Assembly (NCBI GenBank): GCA_914767715.1
Contig: OU612065.1
Coordinates: 29,514,001-29,578,000, forward strand
Reading direction: 5' to 3'
Origin: Membranipora membranacea
Lineage: Eukaryota > Bryozoa > Gymnolaemata > Cheilostomatida > Membraniporidae
Length of the DNA stretch: 64,000 bases
Shown here: piece by piece, positions 11,746-22,950 of the stretch
Numbering within the stretch: the first letter of the stretch is position 1
How the letters are laid out: the number at the start of each line of letters is the position of its first letter
Notes under the pieces: generated by a model
The model's input: the letters and a program-made list of their open reading frames with translations, nothing else
Databases searched by the model: none
What the model was told of the DNA's origin: nothing
Translations under genes and position numbers: made by a program

Positions 11746-14229
11746 GATGAGTAATGGAATGCGTGTGCCTTCCTGATGCAGGGAGAGCTTTGAGCAAAAA
11801 ACCAGAGAGTGTTGGCCTTGAGAGCAGGTAACTACTTTCTCTGTTGATCACATCTGCTGTTCAGTTGTTTTATTTACGTCAGCATCATGTTCCTAGCCTC
11901 TCACGGTCGCCTGAAGCTAGGGAGTAGGTTCACTCTGTTGAGGGTGGAATGCAGCTAAAATATTTCAAGCACTGAAGCATGCGTAATAATAGATGACTAT
12001 AGATCCAGTTATAATGTATAAGATCCTGAGCTTTAGACTGAAGTAAGCGATTGTAGATTAGTTTGCTGATGTTCATTCAGTAAGCTTTCTACCTTCCTCT
12101 AATCTGTAGGAAATTAAAACAACTTCTGATATCAAGGCAGGCGGAGAATCAGATGTTTCACAAGCGTTGTTTGATGTAGTATCACACTAACGTATAATAT
12201 TATAAGGATAGATGTTTTCACGTTGCCTTGCCCTGAGGAAGTGATTAAAAAAGGCTACGCTTACTGGTTAAGTAGAGAAAATGATTGATGGCCTGAGCAC
12301 TGCGGTATGAATATTATCAATCCTTAGAAGTCTATCTGGTATTTTCTCCAAGAACTGTTTGGAATTCAGGCCGGATAAATCTGAAAGTTAGGAGCGGTGA
12401 TTTGTCAAAGTGATTTTTAATCTGACAAAGATCTTTACAACTTTACTTTTTGGCAACTGATGACGCTAGATGATGTTCGTGATGTTTATGACTAAAAATA
12501 ATGAATTGACCATTAAACAACATTATGTATACCACCACACATGTCTGGTAAAATCATTACAGCAACCAAAAGGATGTTCAAAAAGCAAATGATATCAAAA
12601 CCACTACATCATCGCAATATCTATATGGACCTTCCACAATATTGAAGATTTTATGGCAACAAATTAAATGTTGAAATCTCTTACACAAGTCAAGCTGTCG
12701 TCAGTGTTTTATTTATTACATAGATGTTGGAAGGGAAAGTCTATTTTCAATTTTCTTTGGGTGTCAACGCGGAAAATTGTTGAAATAGTGTGCTTGCATT
12801 TAGCATCCCTGGCAAATTTAATCGCTTCAAGATATTTGCTTTGAAGTAGCAGGGGTTCTCAATTGAATACATAAATGCAGGTGTAGCATTTTTTGTCAGG
12901 TTAGCTTCACTAAATGATCTTTTACTGAAATATTTTCATTTTTCGATGATTGCAAAATTTATTGAGCTTGATAAACCGGACACAGGTATTGAAAAGGCTG
13001 GAAATGTTGATTTCTGCGCCATTCTCGCTGTAGTTGCGTGATTCCTAATTGCCGGGGTGCAATCAAAGTTTCACTCTGTCACAGATGTCATTAATTTCAA
13101 TGACGCCATATTCAGGTTCCAGGTACAGCTTAATGGCCAGGTTGTGGAAGATGGTAATGAAAGATTAGGCAGAAATGATTTGATTTGAAAAGTATTGGGT
13201 ACGCCCAATACCTAGATTCTAATATTTTCTTCCTAAGTCAACCATTAGTATCTCACAAATGGTTGAGGAAGCTCAGCGAGATCATAAATGAGGGACGGAA
13301 AAGAGCCGAGGTATTATGGGTTGAGCCATTGGTGGTCCCTCTGGCTTCGAATGACAAAGAAAGCGCTTTGGACCACTTAAAGAACAGCAATTGGAGAATG
13401 TTAATTCAGACTGCTGTTCATTTATTACTCATTATCATGTCCGATATTCTGATTGCAATACCTCGTAGTCCAATACAGTCATATCTAGTTGAACACATGA
13501 GTTGCCCAAATACATAAATAAGAGCGATTATTATAGATAAGTTGCATAAACATACGTACCCAACATGAAGATTCACTTAGGCATCTCCGGTTATCCGAAT
13601 GTAAACTGGCATAATGATGTTAGATATACCTTGTTTTATAATAAGTGCAAATCAGGGCTTCTCAAATGCCAGTTGATGATCAAAATTAGCTCCTACAAAA
13701 AAGCCAAAGGTAGCATAATCCACTGCTATAATAATAGTATTTTAGACCAATCAATATTGAGGTTAGTTACACGTCATGGCACAACTCCTAATTCATGTAT
13801 TCAAATGATTACTATTAGCTTGGGGAGAGTGGCAACAGGGAGGGTGGCAACTGGTATGGCTTATGTAGGCAGTGACTTGCAAGTTGCAGATTCATAAATT
13901 AAAAACCCGCAATCAATGCTCTCTTGCTCATAAATCATCAGCAATATGAGAAATCCTTCAAATGATCTTGGCTTTAAATACAATACGATGAGATGTGCCA
14001 CTTTCAGTACTCTTAAAGTGCCCTCTACCTTGCGTATGACTGCCATCAAAATGGTGCCATTGTTCAGAAAAATGCAAAACATTGTGGGAGGCATTGTTGA
14101 CTGTTCGAACGCAATGACAATTTCTACAACCTCACGCCACTCACAACGCTGGCTGAAGATTCAGCAGGATCATCATGATTTCGAGTTCTGTGAAATAATC
14201 TCCACCAAAAATAAAAGAAAACTGTTTTT
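11746..14229. other. Intergenic region between divergent genes
   Basis: This separates the minus-strand secreted-protein gene from the plus-strand gene starting at 14230, so it must contain both promoters. Two open frames of 110 codons (13185-13517 and 13565-13897, plus strand) have no recognisable motif and no convincing splice sites, so I do not call them genes. A short hairpin, TATTGGGTACGCCCAATAC, lies near 13192-13210. Confidence 0.5.
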
Positions 14230-17005
14230 ATGGAGAAGAATAATAAGCCATGGGACATTGCAAGCGCTAGAAGAAAGCTAGAGGCAACGTTGTTATCTAG
14301 ATTCAGCAGGCAAAGATCGACAGGAGAGAATTTGATGGCAAGCGGAGATGGCAGTCCAGTGAATGTGATACATCAGAATACCGAATGTAGACATCATATT
14401 AAAACCGGTGAGACTAGCTCTATTCTCAAAATTTCTGAAAATAAAAACAAGGACGGAATGCAACCAAAAGAGGCCCCAAATCCACCAATGATGAGAAATT
14501 TGAGACCAGGAGTCATGATAGATTTGACGACAGAAGAAGAGGAAAAGCCACAAGATATTTTTACAAGTATCTCTGCGCCGGTGGTACCGCAAGAAATGCA
14601 CATACTGTCACCTGAATCACCCAACATTCCTGCTCAACCATCGCACCAAAAGTCAGAGGTGGAGAGAGACTCGCAGACCATCATATGGAGTAGTAATGGT
14701 GGGAATTTAGAACGAATGCAGCCTCATTTCCACATTCATCAACAGCGATTGGAAAACCCACAAAGAAGACAACCCAAGATGAAGAAGAATGGGATCAACT
14801 ATGCTAGGTCAGAGGGTTTGCCTGTCTCACTGAATATTGGAGGCCGTATACAGCACTTCCCGAGGTCACATATTGCTATTCATTCCTCTCACACAAGGGT
14901 ACGCACCAAGCACACCGGACCAGCACAGCTCCCCATACCAACACAGATTCCCTGCCAGCCTGACCAGCAACCAAAAAATAATGAGGCTCACATTATGCCA
15001 AATCTTCACCAAAATTTCATTGAGCGCTTGCCAGAGCAAACAGTGTTGGGCGCGATTTTTCTCAACAACTTAATTCAACAGTCCATGTTAGACTACCAGA
15101 ATCTACGCAACAAGATATACCCCCAGCTTATGCCTCAAAGAATGATGCAGCATCATCTCACTGCCAATGCCCACACCTCAAAATCAAATCATTGCAGAGA
15201 GTTTTGCCCGAGTAGGAGAGGATACAGCATGTCTCATGGTAGAAGCGCTAACCAAAGTCAAGTTAATGTGACTTCAGGAAACCAGGCATCAACGACACCA
15301 GTCACTGCGACATTCACTTTGCCAAGCACAAGCTCATCGAGCTCAGCAACAATACAGCATCATAACATCAGGTATTTGAGCATTATTGTCACAACGAGTC
15401 TAGCACAACGTCCTCACATTCAAGCTAAGTGCAGCGTGCTGTCTTGATTCGAAATTGCTGATTTTTATTTTTGTGACTACTAGATTTGCTAAGCATGCTC
15501 AAATGGAAGAAAAAATTGATGGATCAATATGCCCAAGACGGCAGCAAAAAAATTGATAAGAGATTAGCTACAGGCAAAGGGTAGGTTTCCTATTTTTCAA
15601 CTTAATGAAGTGTCAATTCACAAACAGTGTGAGGAATATGACATCATTATGACTGACTTATTGTGTATATGGTTTTTCTGAGTTGTGCTCCCTCAATTTC
15701 AGATGTACAGCGATGCCAAACAACTCAACAGCCAAGCAAGGATACCAGACAGTTCAACTGCAGAGCAATACTGGAGCTTATTATCCAAAGATTATTCCTA
15801 ATCCTAACACCTCAATCGTTACCATGTCAGTGTCGATGGCAAATCCTAATGCTGCCAGTTTAAGTCAAACCAAGCCTACAACAGCCCAAAGCAGCCCGAC
15901 TGGAGCCAATCGATCACCAGAAAAATCAACAAAGCAGCTGCAAACACATGTGAGCCAAGAGGGTGTACTCGAGACAAAGAAGACTTCTGTTACCATTGCA
16001 GAGGATGTGCCACCAACTAAGAAAACCAAGAAAACTGAAGGCTTCGCCATTAGTAGGAGACAGGAGGAGCAAACTCCTAAAAGTGTGGTGCAAGGTCCAA
16101 GTGAAAGAGCGACATCTTCTCAGGTTACCGCAGTAAAAATCAGTAATCGGAATATCACAGCTACAAACACCGCCAGGAGCATTGCAACCCTACCTATACC
16201 GACAATCCCATTCAGGCCTGCTTCATCAGCAACATTCCAACCAATAAGTAGGCCAATTGCGGCAGCAACAGGATCTACAGGTTCCGCCGGGATCCGACTG
16301 GATGCTGTTGGCAGCAACATTCGGGTTGACCTTCAACGCCCTTCAGCACCTGTACATCATCTTAAAAAGAGGAAAAGAAGTGTCACATTTGCTGAAACTG
16401 TGATAAATCAAAGTGTATCGCCTCCTATTGGATCAAGCAGTCACAGGTCTAGTACTGCCGTATCCCACGAACAGCTTATACCCACTAGCAAACATGAGAA
16501 GCGAAGGTTGAAGAATGCTTTGCGATGCGCTCGAGAGGCTGTGCTGAAAATGGAGCAAGCTTTAAAAGAAGCAAGAGTAACAAAGTCCGATGGTTCACCA
16601 ACCAATCAGATCTCGTCAACAGTTGAGTTCTCTGCTGCAGCCAATCAGCCGTTAGCTACTACTACTTCCACATTGACGACATCGAGCACAATCACTTCTG
16701 CTGTAGCCCAGCAGATCAGCCAGCAATCTAACCAAGCCAGAACACCACCAGTGGCTACGGTAAGACTCCACAATGCCTGCAGATTCTACAGATGTCAGAG
16801 CGTAACACATCCAAACGCAGTCCTTGGGATGATTAGAAGTTGCAGGCTATGTCGGGGAAACTACACGGTGGCATGTGGCAACATAGTCAATGGGCGATGT
16901 AACCTAAACTTAGCAGATGTGGAGTGCCCTAGGTGTTGGAATGCTAATGCTTGCTATTGTGGAGAACCTTTCTCCGATCGGTACATCGGTGGAAGAGAAA
17001 TTTGA
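14230..17005 (+). CDS. Large disordered nuclear protein with PP1-docking-like motif and cysteine-rich C-terminus
   Basis: Not recognised as a named family. Two coding exons, 14230-15371 and 15703-17005, join in frame (donor CAG/GTATTT, acceptor TTTCAG/A) to give 814 residues. Most of the protein is low-complexity (Ser, Thr, Gln, Pro). Residues 95-105 (VMIDLTTEEEE) match a SUMO-interacting motif: a hydrophobic core followed by acids. Residues 602-610 (KKRKRSVTF) combine a basic nuclear-localisation-like patch with an RVxF-type protein phosphatase 1 docking motif. Residues about 641-675 are a charged helix. Residues 740-800 hold ten cysteines including two CxxC pairs and a CYC, probably zinc-binding and faintly reminiscent of the CDCA7-type 4CXXC_R1 finger. 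The intron holds a possible 97-nt exon (15484-15580) that would introduce a stop in the reading frame. The start is the first ATG of the open frame; an upstream exon cannot be excluded. Confidence 0.6.
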
Positions 17006-17111
17006 TCAATTCATGAACACTGAAAATTTGTCAACATCAACAGGTTGAAAAAGCTAAAGATGATAAAGATATTGGTTGATACTTTTTCTTTGAAATTATA
17101 GGTTACTGAAA

Positions 17112-17117
17112 AATAAA
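17112..17117 (+). terminator. Poly(A) signal AATAAA for the 14230-17005 gene
   Basis: A canonical AATAAA lies about 107 nt after the TGA stop. This supports 17005 as the real end of the last coding exon. Confidence 0.6.
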
Positions 17118-19138
17118 ATAAGATGTGCATGCAGGCAAATCTTTAAAAGGAAACCAATTCACATTTCCTATGACATTCTTTTCATGACATCATCGCACAG
17201 GTCACAAACTGTTGAGCTGTGATGAGAGCAATGACAAACATTACAGAGGTCTCAACAATCAGAATTAAACAAAGGAAAGACAACTTTAGTTTATGTGTAG
17301 AGTAATGGTATTAACGGTGCATTACGATTGGCTCACCTTCAATTGAAGACAGCCGCCTGATCACCCTGCATTAGCATAAGGTCATCTGCTCCAAGCTTCA
17401 TCGGCAAGACTCTTGGAACGGTAAGCATCTTATACATATCATGGTTTTCACCTGTTGTAAGGAAAAATTGATAAGTGTTACTAAAGGTAAAACCAAAAAC
17501 AGGTTTGTACGGGCTGCTTGCCCGATGCATGAAGGTGTTATGCCGATAAACATTATTCTGTGACAACACAGTGATCACCAGTTAGTTCAATTAGTCCATC
17601 TATAATGTATAATATACCAGATGTACATCGTAACTATTTTAGAATGGGAGGGAACACTTTTGGTGGAAGCCACTAATGCCAACCCCCTTTACCCCATGAT
17701 AACAGAGTAGACTGATTCCTTTATTCTCGAAGCACTTATACATTCTTCTTGGCATTGTGTACTTCATTTATAGAGCTTTGGAACGAAAACAGGATCAGAT
17801 ACTTCAATTCAATGTGGACACCAACAGTCTACCGTTATCCTGAGCCAGACAGAAGATTGTGACACGGACAAATTTATAAATAACTTATTATGTCAACTTC
17901 ATCATAATTTGCTGATCAGTGTCACATAAACAGATGGGACCATGTGGTTAATATGCAACAGTTATAATTAAGCTCATGTAAAACAAGCCGATGTCAAGAA
18001 AAGCAAGTGACAGTAAACAAAATAATCATTCATATTCAGATTCAAAAGAGCCATAATCTGGAAAGATGTTTTAGGACGGTGGCTAATTTGTCACAAATCA
18101 ATCTGGGAAGAAGCAATAAATGCTGACCACAATTTTCAAAAGTACTGAATAGGCAATGAGGCTATGACAGATAGACATGAATCATCATTATTGTTTTAAA
18201 ATGCAAGTCAATGTTCGCTATAGCTGAATAGTGGTGGGAGGTCTAAGGTACTAGTCGCTTTGGAGGCGTGGGTTTGAATCACACCACTTTCAAAGGCTGT
18301 TAGCCAAGCTAATCCATATCCCAATGTACTGTACTGCAGACACCTATATCTTTCCTCCGCAGATGAAAGAGATAACAGAGATCAAGCCACTGAAGACCTT
18401 GAAATTTCTAGACTGTCACTGTCCTTTGGAATTTCTGGCTATCCTTGCAATCCTTCCAAAGTGCAGATGTTAGTTACTGGTATTTATCTTCCTAATTTTA
18501 AGGGCAGATAAATCCTAAATATCAAATATGGCGTGAGACGATCAGTTTGAACAGGGAGCTCAGGACTAACTTCCTGGTTTGAAAAAATCCCAGCTGGATT
18601 CAGAAATGTTGCTTACTGAAACTTTGAAAAAGGTATTCCACTATTCGAGCTTGGCTTTTCTCAAATCATTGAAATTACTGAATGGCATGAAGACTAACCT
18701 TTGCGTAAACATGTTTTTGTGACTGTCATACACATTTGAGAACAAAGTTTGATTTATCGCTAGATGGAAATAAGTAATGCAAAAATAATAAAGGTAGGTT
18801 GTTGTCACAGCAGAGACCATAACCAATCAATATTGGGCTTTGGTTTTAGTGCTAAGTTGTGCCTGGTGTGCTGGTAGTCACATTCCATAACAAATAATAC
18901 TGACAATTGAATGCCGGAGTTACCAGCGACTCAGACCAAATTTAAGCACTTTCACTAGGTAGACAGTAAATAAAAAAAAGCATTGAAAGACTGCACACAA
19001 AAAGTACCCATGAAAATAACATAAATATCAAAATATCAACAAAAAAGATACTGGCCCAAGTAATCAACAGAGTTTTTGTGTTTCAAAAATGTGCGAAGAA
19101 AATTGAGATATCTCCCGAGTCTTTTGATAAATAATGTC
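17118..19138. other. Intergenic region between convergent genes
   Basis: This lies between the 3' ends of the plus-strand nuclear-protein gene and the minus-strand nucleoside hydrolase gene. One candidate terminal exon on the minus strand (17451-17339) has an acceptor-like sequence and a stop, but no partner exon could be found, so it is not called. No repeat stands out. Confidence 0.5.
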
Positions 19139-19144
19139 TTTATT
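19139..19144 (-). terminator. Poly(A) signal for nucleoside hydrolase copy A
   Basis: AATAAA on the minus strand, about 85 nt beyond the stop codon at 19232-19230. The spacing is typical for a 3' UTR. Confidence 0.55.
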
Positions 19145-19229
19145 TCAGGATGAGTTTGAGATAACAGATCATTTTCACATATACTTCCCATTATTCTCAG
19201 TCCAACATGGTGGGGCGGTGATTTTGTAT

Positions 19230-22200
19230 TCATTTGAGCATCAGTTTGTCCATGTGAATAGCATGGCTCTCCATATTTATACCGAGTATAAGCTCATGCT
19301 TTTTTGTGTCGCGGGGAGACAACCCCTCTCTCCATTCTGGTATCATCATACCTACGGAAATATAAATAAATAAACAGTCAACGAGGACTGCAATCATGGA
19401 ACATCAGATTAGATAGTCAACCTCAACATTTATTCATATTTATACTTGGTAATTGGTATAATATGGCACATCAATAAATCCTCCAAACGCATAACGTTAT
19501 CTTTTTTTTTTTATAGCTCAAACAGGAAGACAACCGTCCATGATGATATTGTCTGCCAAATAAAATAGTGTATAAATGACCTGTGTAGATGGAGGCCAGC
19601 CAGTTTGTTCTCTTGAACACATGCCCTCCCCTTCATAAGTTAGGGGTAAGTGTAAGTGTAAACCTTACCTGAACAATGAGGGCTAGCAGTCTCAACTGTA
19701 ACTTTCTGCCACGAGGACTCTGTCACAATGTCCGGATGTAGAGCTATGCTCATAGCTAGAGGATCACAAATGACAAACCCAATTTTTGGCCAACGCTTTC
19801 TTCTGATTAGTGAAAATGGCTTCACTATTTTACTCATAAATTCTCCCCTCGCTGTTGCGAAGCTTGATGTCCACTTGTCAAACCACTCCTAAAATTAAAA
19901 AATAAAACTTGCAACGAAACAGCACATATTGTTGAGTGTGGACATATTCAAAAGCCACCACGCGCCCGGGTAGGGGCTGGTGCAGGGGCTGGTGCAGCAA
20001 TGAACTATTTCATTGGGTGCAGGATGGAGGGCATAAGTTCTTGGGGCTCAACCCAAACTTATTTTGGTTTCAACTGGTCGGAATCCACAACCGTGGCAGA
20101 GCTTCAGCACATAAACTAAGTTTGGTCATGTGGCCGATTGTCACCGTAATAGTATCAAAGTTTACTTTTCAGCAGGCTTTGGTGTGAATGGCAGCTTATT
20201 TCAGTGAAAAAATCAACAGATTAAATCACTGGATTTTTTATTCAAATCAAAGGTTTTTTTTATTCAAAAGTACAGTCATCAAGGGGATTTTTAAAGGGCA
20301 GTGACTAAGAATGAGATTGGAGATCTGGTGTTTTGTTCACAATTATCTATGACGCGAATTCACCATGTCAATACATCCACATTCTCAGACGGTTACCCTC
20401 CCATCGAACCCAATCACTTACCCACGGAAATGTATAATTGAGACCGCAAAGTTCCCAGCTGCATATCTGACAATGGCAGGTGGTTTCATCTAGCACAATT
20501 TGAGCTGCTACTGGGTCGCAGGCAAAATTGAATTCAGCTCCGAGACGAGCGTTTCCTTTACCTGCAGATAAATGTGACATACTGAGATTCATAGTGTTTT
20601 TCATTAAACTTGTTGTTTATTCAAACTGTGAAAATTTCAGTTTGAGAAAAAAAATTATATAAATATCTGGCTCTGAGAAAATCTAGAGAGTCAATATAAT
20701 AATGTCAACCTCAACCACAAATATTTAAATTAACTATTTTTTCATTTCTTTATTTTTTGGTATAAATATAAGACCATTAATAAGACTTTGGGCAGGAGTG
20801 GTTAGTCCTCACAACAGTTATGAGAGTGGTGCTTCATGGTATATCCAGTATATCTAGTATATCTTAGTTTTATTGACCAAGTTTCCGTTTTTGGGTTATA
20901 ACTTTTTTTCTAGAGCTTTAAAATAATGAGGTTGCTATTTTTTGAAAATTTGTTTTTTCTATAACATATTCATCAAACAAGGGAGGCTGTTAGGAACTTT
21001 GCATAAGTCAAGGGTGTCTCGCAGTATAACCAATAATAAGATGACAGCCGTCAATCATGTCAGGAACACAAACTTAATCATACCTTCTGTGTTGCCTCCC
21101 ATTATGACGAGCTTCTTCAGTTTGGATGAGAAAGTATCATCTAATCTATAAGCCACCGCTAAGTTAGTAAGAGGTCCCAAAGCAACAAGAGTAATCTCCC
21201 CTACAACAACAATATATTAATCGTTATACTATATTTACAGCGAAAATTATCAGCCATTTTAATGAGTTGTGTTCTTACCATTTAGTGTAGGATAAGGAGG
21301 GCAGGTATGCGATGCGATATGTCTTCTTTAATCTTCAAGCTTTACATAAAGGTATCGTGAAAAAGAAAAGCAGTTATCAGTGGAGGTTCTGTTATTAACA
21401 AATAGAATCGAGCACATCAAAATAAATATAGAGTTGTTATATGACTATGTTATATGCAGTGAGGCGTTGCTACTACTATTACTATAAAGTGCTACACAGA
21501 TGGATCGTGAACATGGAAATTCATGAAGTTTGTAAAATAGAATGACAGTAATTTCCTAAGTTATCTTTATCGCTACCATGAAAGCTTTTATCATAACAGC
21601 CGATACTTTCATGGCTATTTCTCAGGAAGTGATGCGCATCCTTCCTCAAAACTTTACAATCTGTAATTTGAGACATTGATGGATATAATGTGAATGTAAG
21701 AATGTGATTGACCAATTAGCCCAGAAGTTATGATTGAAACACCATGCAGAGAAGCATGTGTGAATGACAGTAGGCAAAAGGCAGCAAAAGATATAACATT
21801 TTTACACAAACGGAGGAGTTTGGGACATATGGAGATTGCATTTGAGCTGTGCAAATCCCAAATCCCTCCAGCATAATTGAAAACAAATCTGAAGCCCTTA
21901 TTGCCATAATAAAGTTTCCCATCAAAAAAGGAATATCAGGGAAAGTAGTCGATCATCAAATGTTGCTACCAGAAACACCGGTCCATTTTGAGCACTTCAA
22001 CTGAGACCATCAGTCATGCGGGTGGTCATCAGTCATGTGACCATCCGCATGACCATCCATAAATGAACCCATCAGTCCGCATGGGTTCATATTATGAACC
22101 CATGCGGACACAAAATGCTGGTACTAATATTTAATAGACTGTACCTGGATATTGGTTGACTAAATCCACTAAAGCTTGAGATGCGTGGCCTGGCTTGAGA

Positions 22201-22950
22201 CTTTCCTCACAAGGTTCATACTCATGGGAGAAGCCACTCAATCCATCATGTCCATGTATTACATCGGGCTTCAAGCCGTTAGCAGATAGACTTTTACTGC
22301 AACCTGAGAAAACGGGAACCTGAAGAAAAAAAACATAAGCGATAGTATATTGTCTGAATAAAAATTTATTACAAAAATGTATATTATAATATTATATATC
22401 AACAATAAAATTACTTCTTACTCCTCATAAAAATGGGAGAACATTATAAGAAAAAAATAGAGAATTTGCTGAAACAATAAAATGGAACGCAGATCATCGA
22501 CATGACACATCGACACATGACACATGACACATGACACATCGACATGACACATCGGCTGTTTGGAATTCAACGAAAATTGTGATTGGGTGCTCTTACCAAT
22601 GAACTAAACCTCCGGTTTAGTTCATTGCTCTTACCATACATTTATTATATATAACATATATAATTATTATCTTTAGATTTTACTGACCGAACATTATTGA
22701 AAAAATAGTTTTCAAAGGCAGGCACCATTTTTAAGAATTATTAATGAGAAAATTCACTCACAGCCTTTTGAGAAAGTTTGAGTGTTTTCAGGGTGTTATC
22801 GACAGCCTGGTCTAGGACACAGTTACCATGTACAACTGTAATCGCTAGCAGATCAATATCTGGAGTGTCTAGAGCCATGCAGATAGCGACAGCATCGTCA
22901 ACTCCTGTGTCACAGTCAATGATATACTTCCTTCTGTTTAACTGTACCAT
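19230..22950 (-). CDS. Inosine-uridine preferring nucleoside hydrolase, copy A
   Basis: It hydrolyses the N-glycosidic bond of ribonucleosides to ribose and base (nucleoside salvage, cytosolic), by family knowledge. Coding exons on the minus strand are 22950-22762, 22319-22145, 21200-21084, 20561-20422, 19888-19669 and 19351-19230. They sum to 963 nt and 320 residues, with all junctions in frame. The family signature DCDTGVDD at residues 12-19 supplies the calcium-binding aspartates. HGHDGLSG begins at residue 85. The substrate-binding GNARLGAEFNFACDP covers about residues 163-177, and CDPLAM (C248, D249) carries the late calcium ligand. In many homologues a histidine occupies the C248 position. 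An acceptor (TTTTGCAG) lies just before the ATG, implying an upstream 5' UTR exon. It is a tandem duplicate of the gene at 27003-31636. Confidence 0.93.
22075..22109. repeat. 35-bp perfect palindrome in intron 2 of copy A
   Basis: The arms GTCCGCATGGGTTCAT and ATGAACCCATGCGGAC are exactly complementary around a three-base centre. The preceding 60 bp (from about 22015) carries further inverted and direct copies of GTCATGCGG-like and CCATCCGCATGACC-like words. This is probably a collapsed foldback insertion. No flanking direct repeat was found. Confidence 0.7.
22494..22555. repeat. ACATGACAC/ACATCGACAC tandem repeat
   Basis: Short imperfect tandem units of 7-10 bp built from GACACAT with ATG or ATCG spacers. 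They lie in intron 1 of nucleoside hydrolase copy A. The same units recur at 49523-49550. Confidence 0.8.
22597..22627. mobile_element. 31-bp hairpin insertion, CAATGAAC family
   Basis: Perfect 14-bp arms, CAATGAACTAAACC and GGTTTAGTTCATTG, enclose a three-base loop. The perfect heptamer CTCTTAC flanks both sides (22590-22596, 22628-22634). It is intronic in nucleoside hydrolase copy A. The copy at 46593 has the same arms, a different loop and a different heptamer. Confidence 0.8.

Noticed and set aside
13185-13897. Two 110-codon open frames upstream of the nuclear-protein gene
   Set aside because: No motif or codon signal, and no splice path into the 14230 frame. Frames of this length occur by chance in 64 kb.
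17339-17451. Candidate terminal exon on the minus strand with an acceptor-like TTACAACAG and a stop codon
   Set aside because: No upstream exon of matching phase could be found between 17451 and 19230, and the short peptide matches no family I know.
22494-22555. CRISPR-like array
   Set aside because: The units are only 7-10 bp with no unique spacers, and the genome is eukaryotic. It is a simple tandem repeat.
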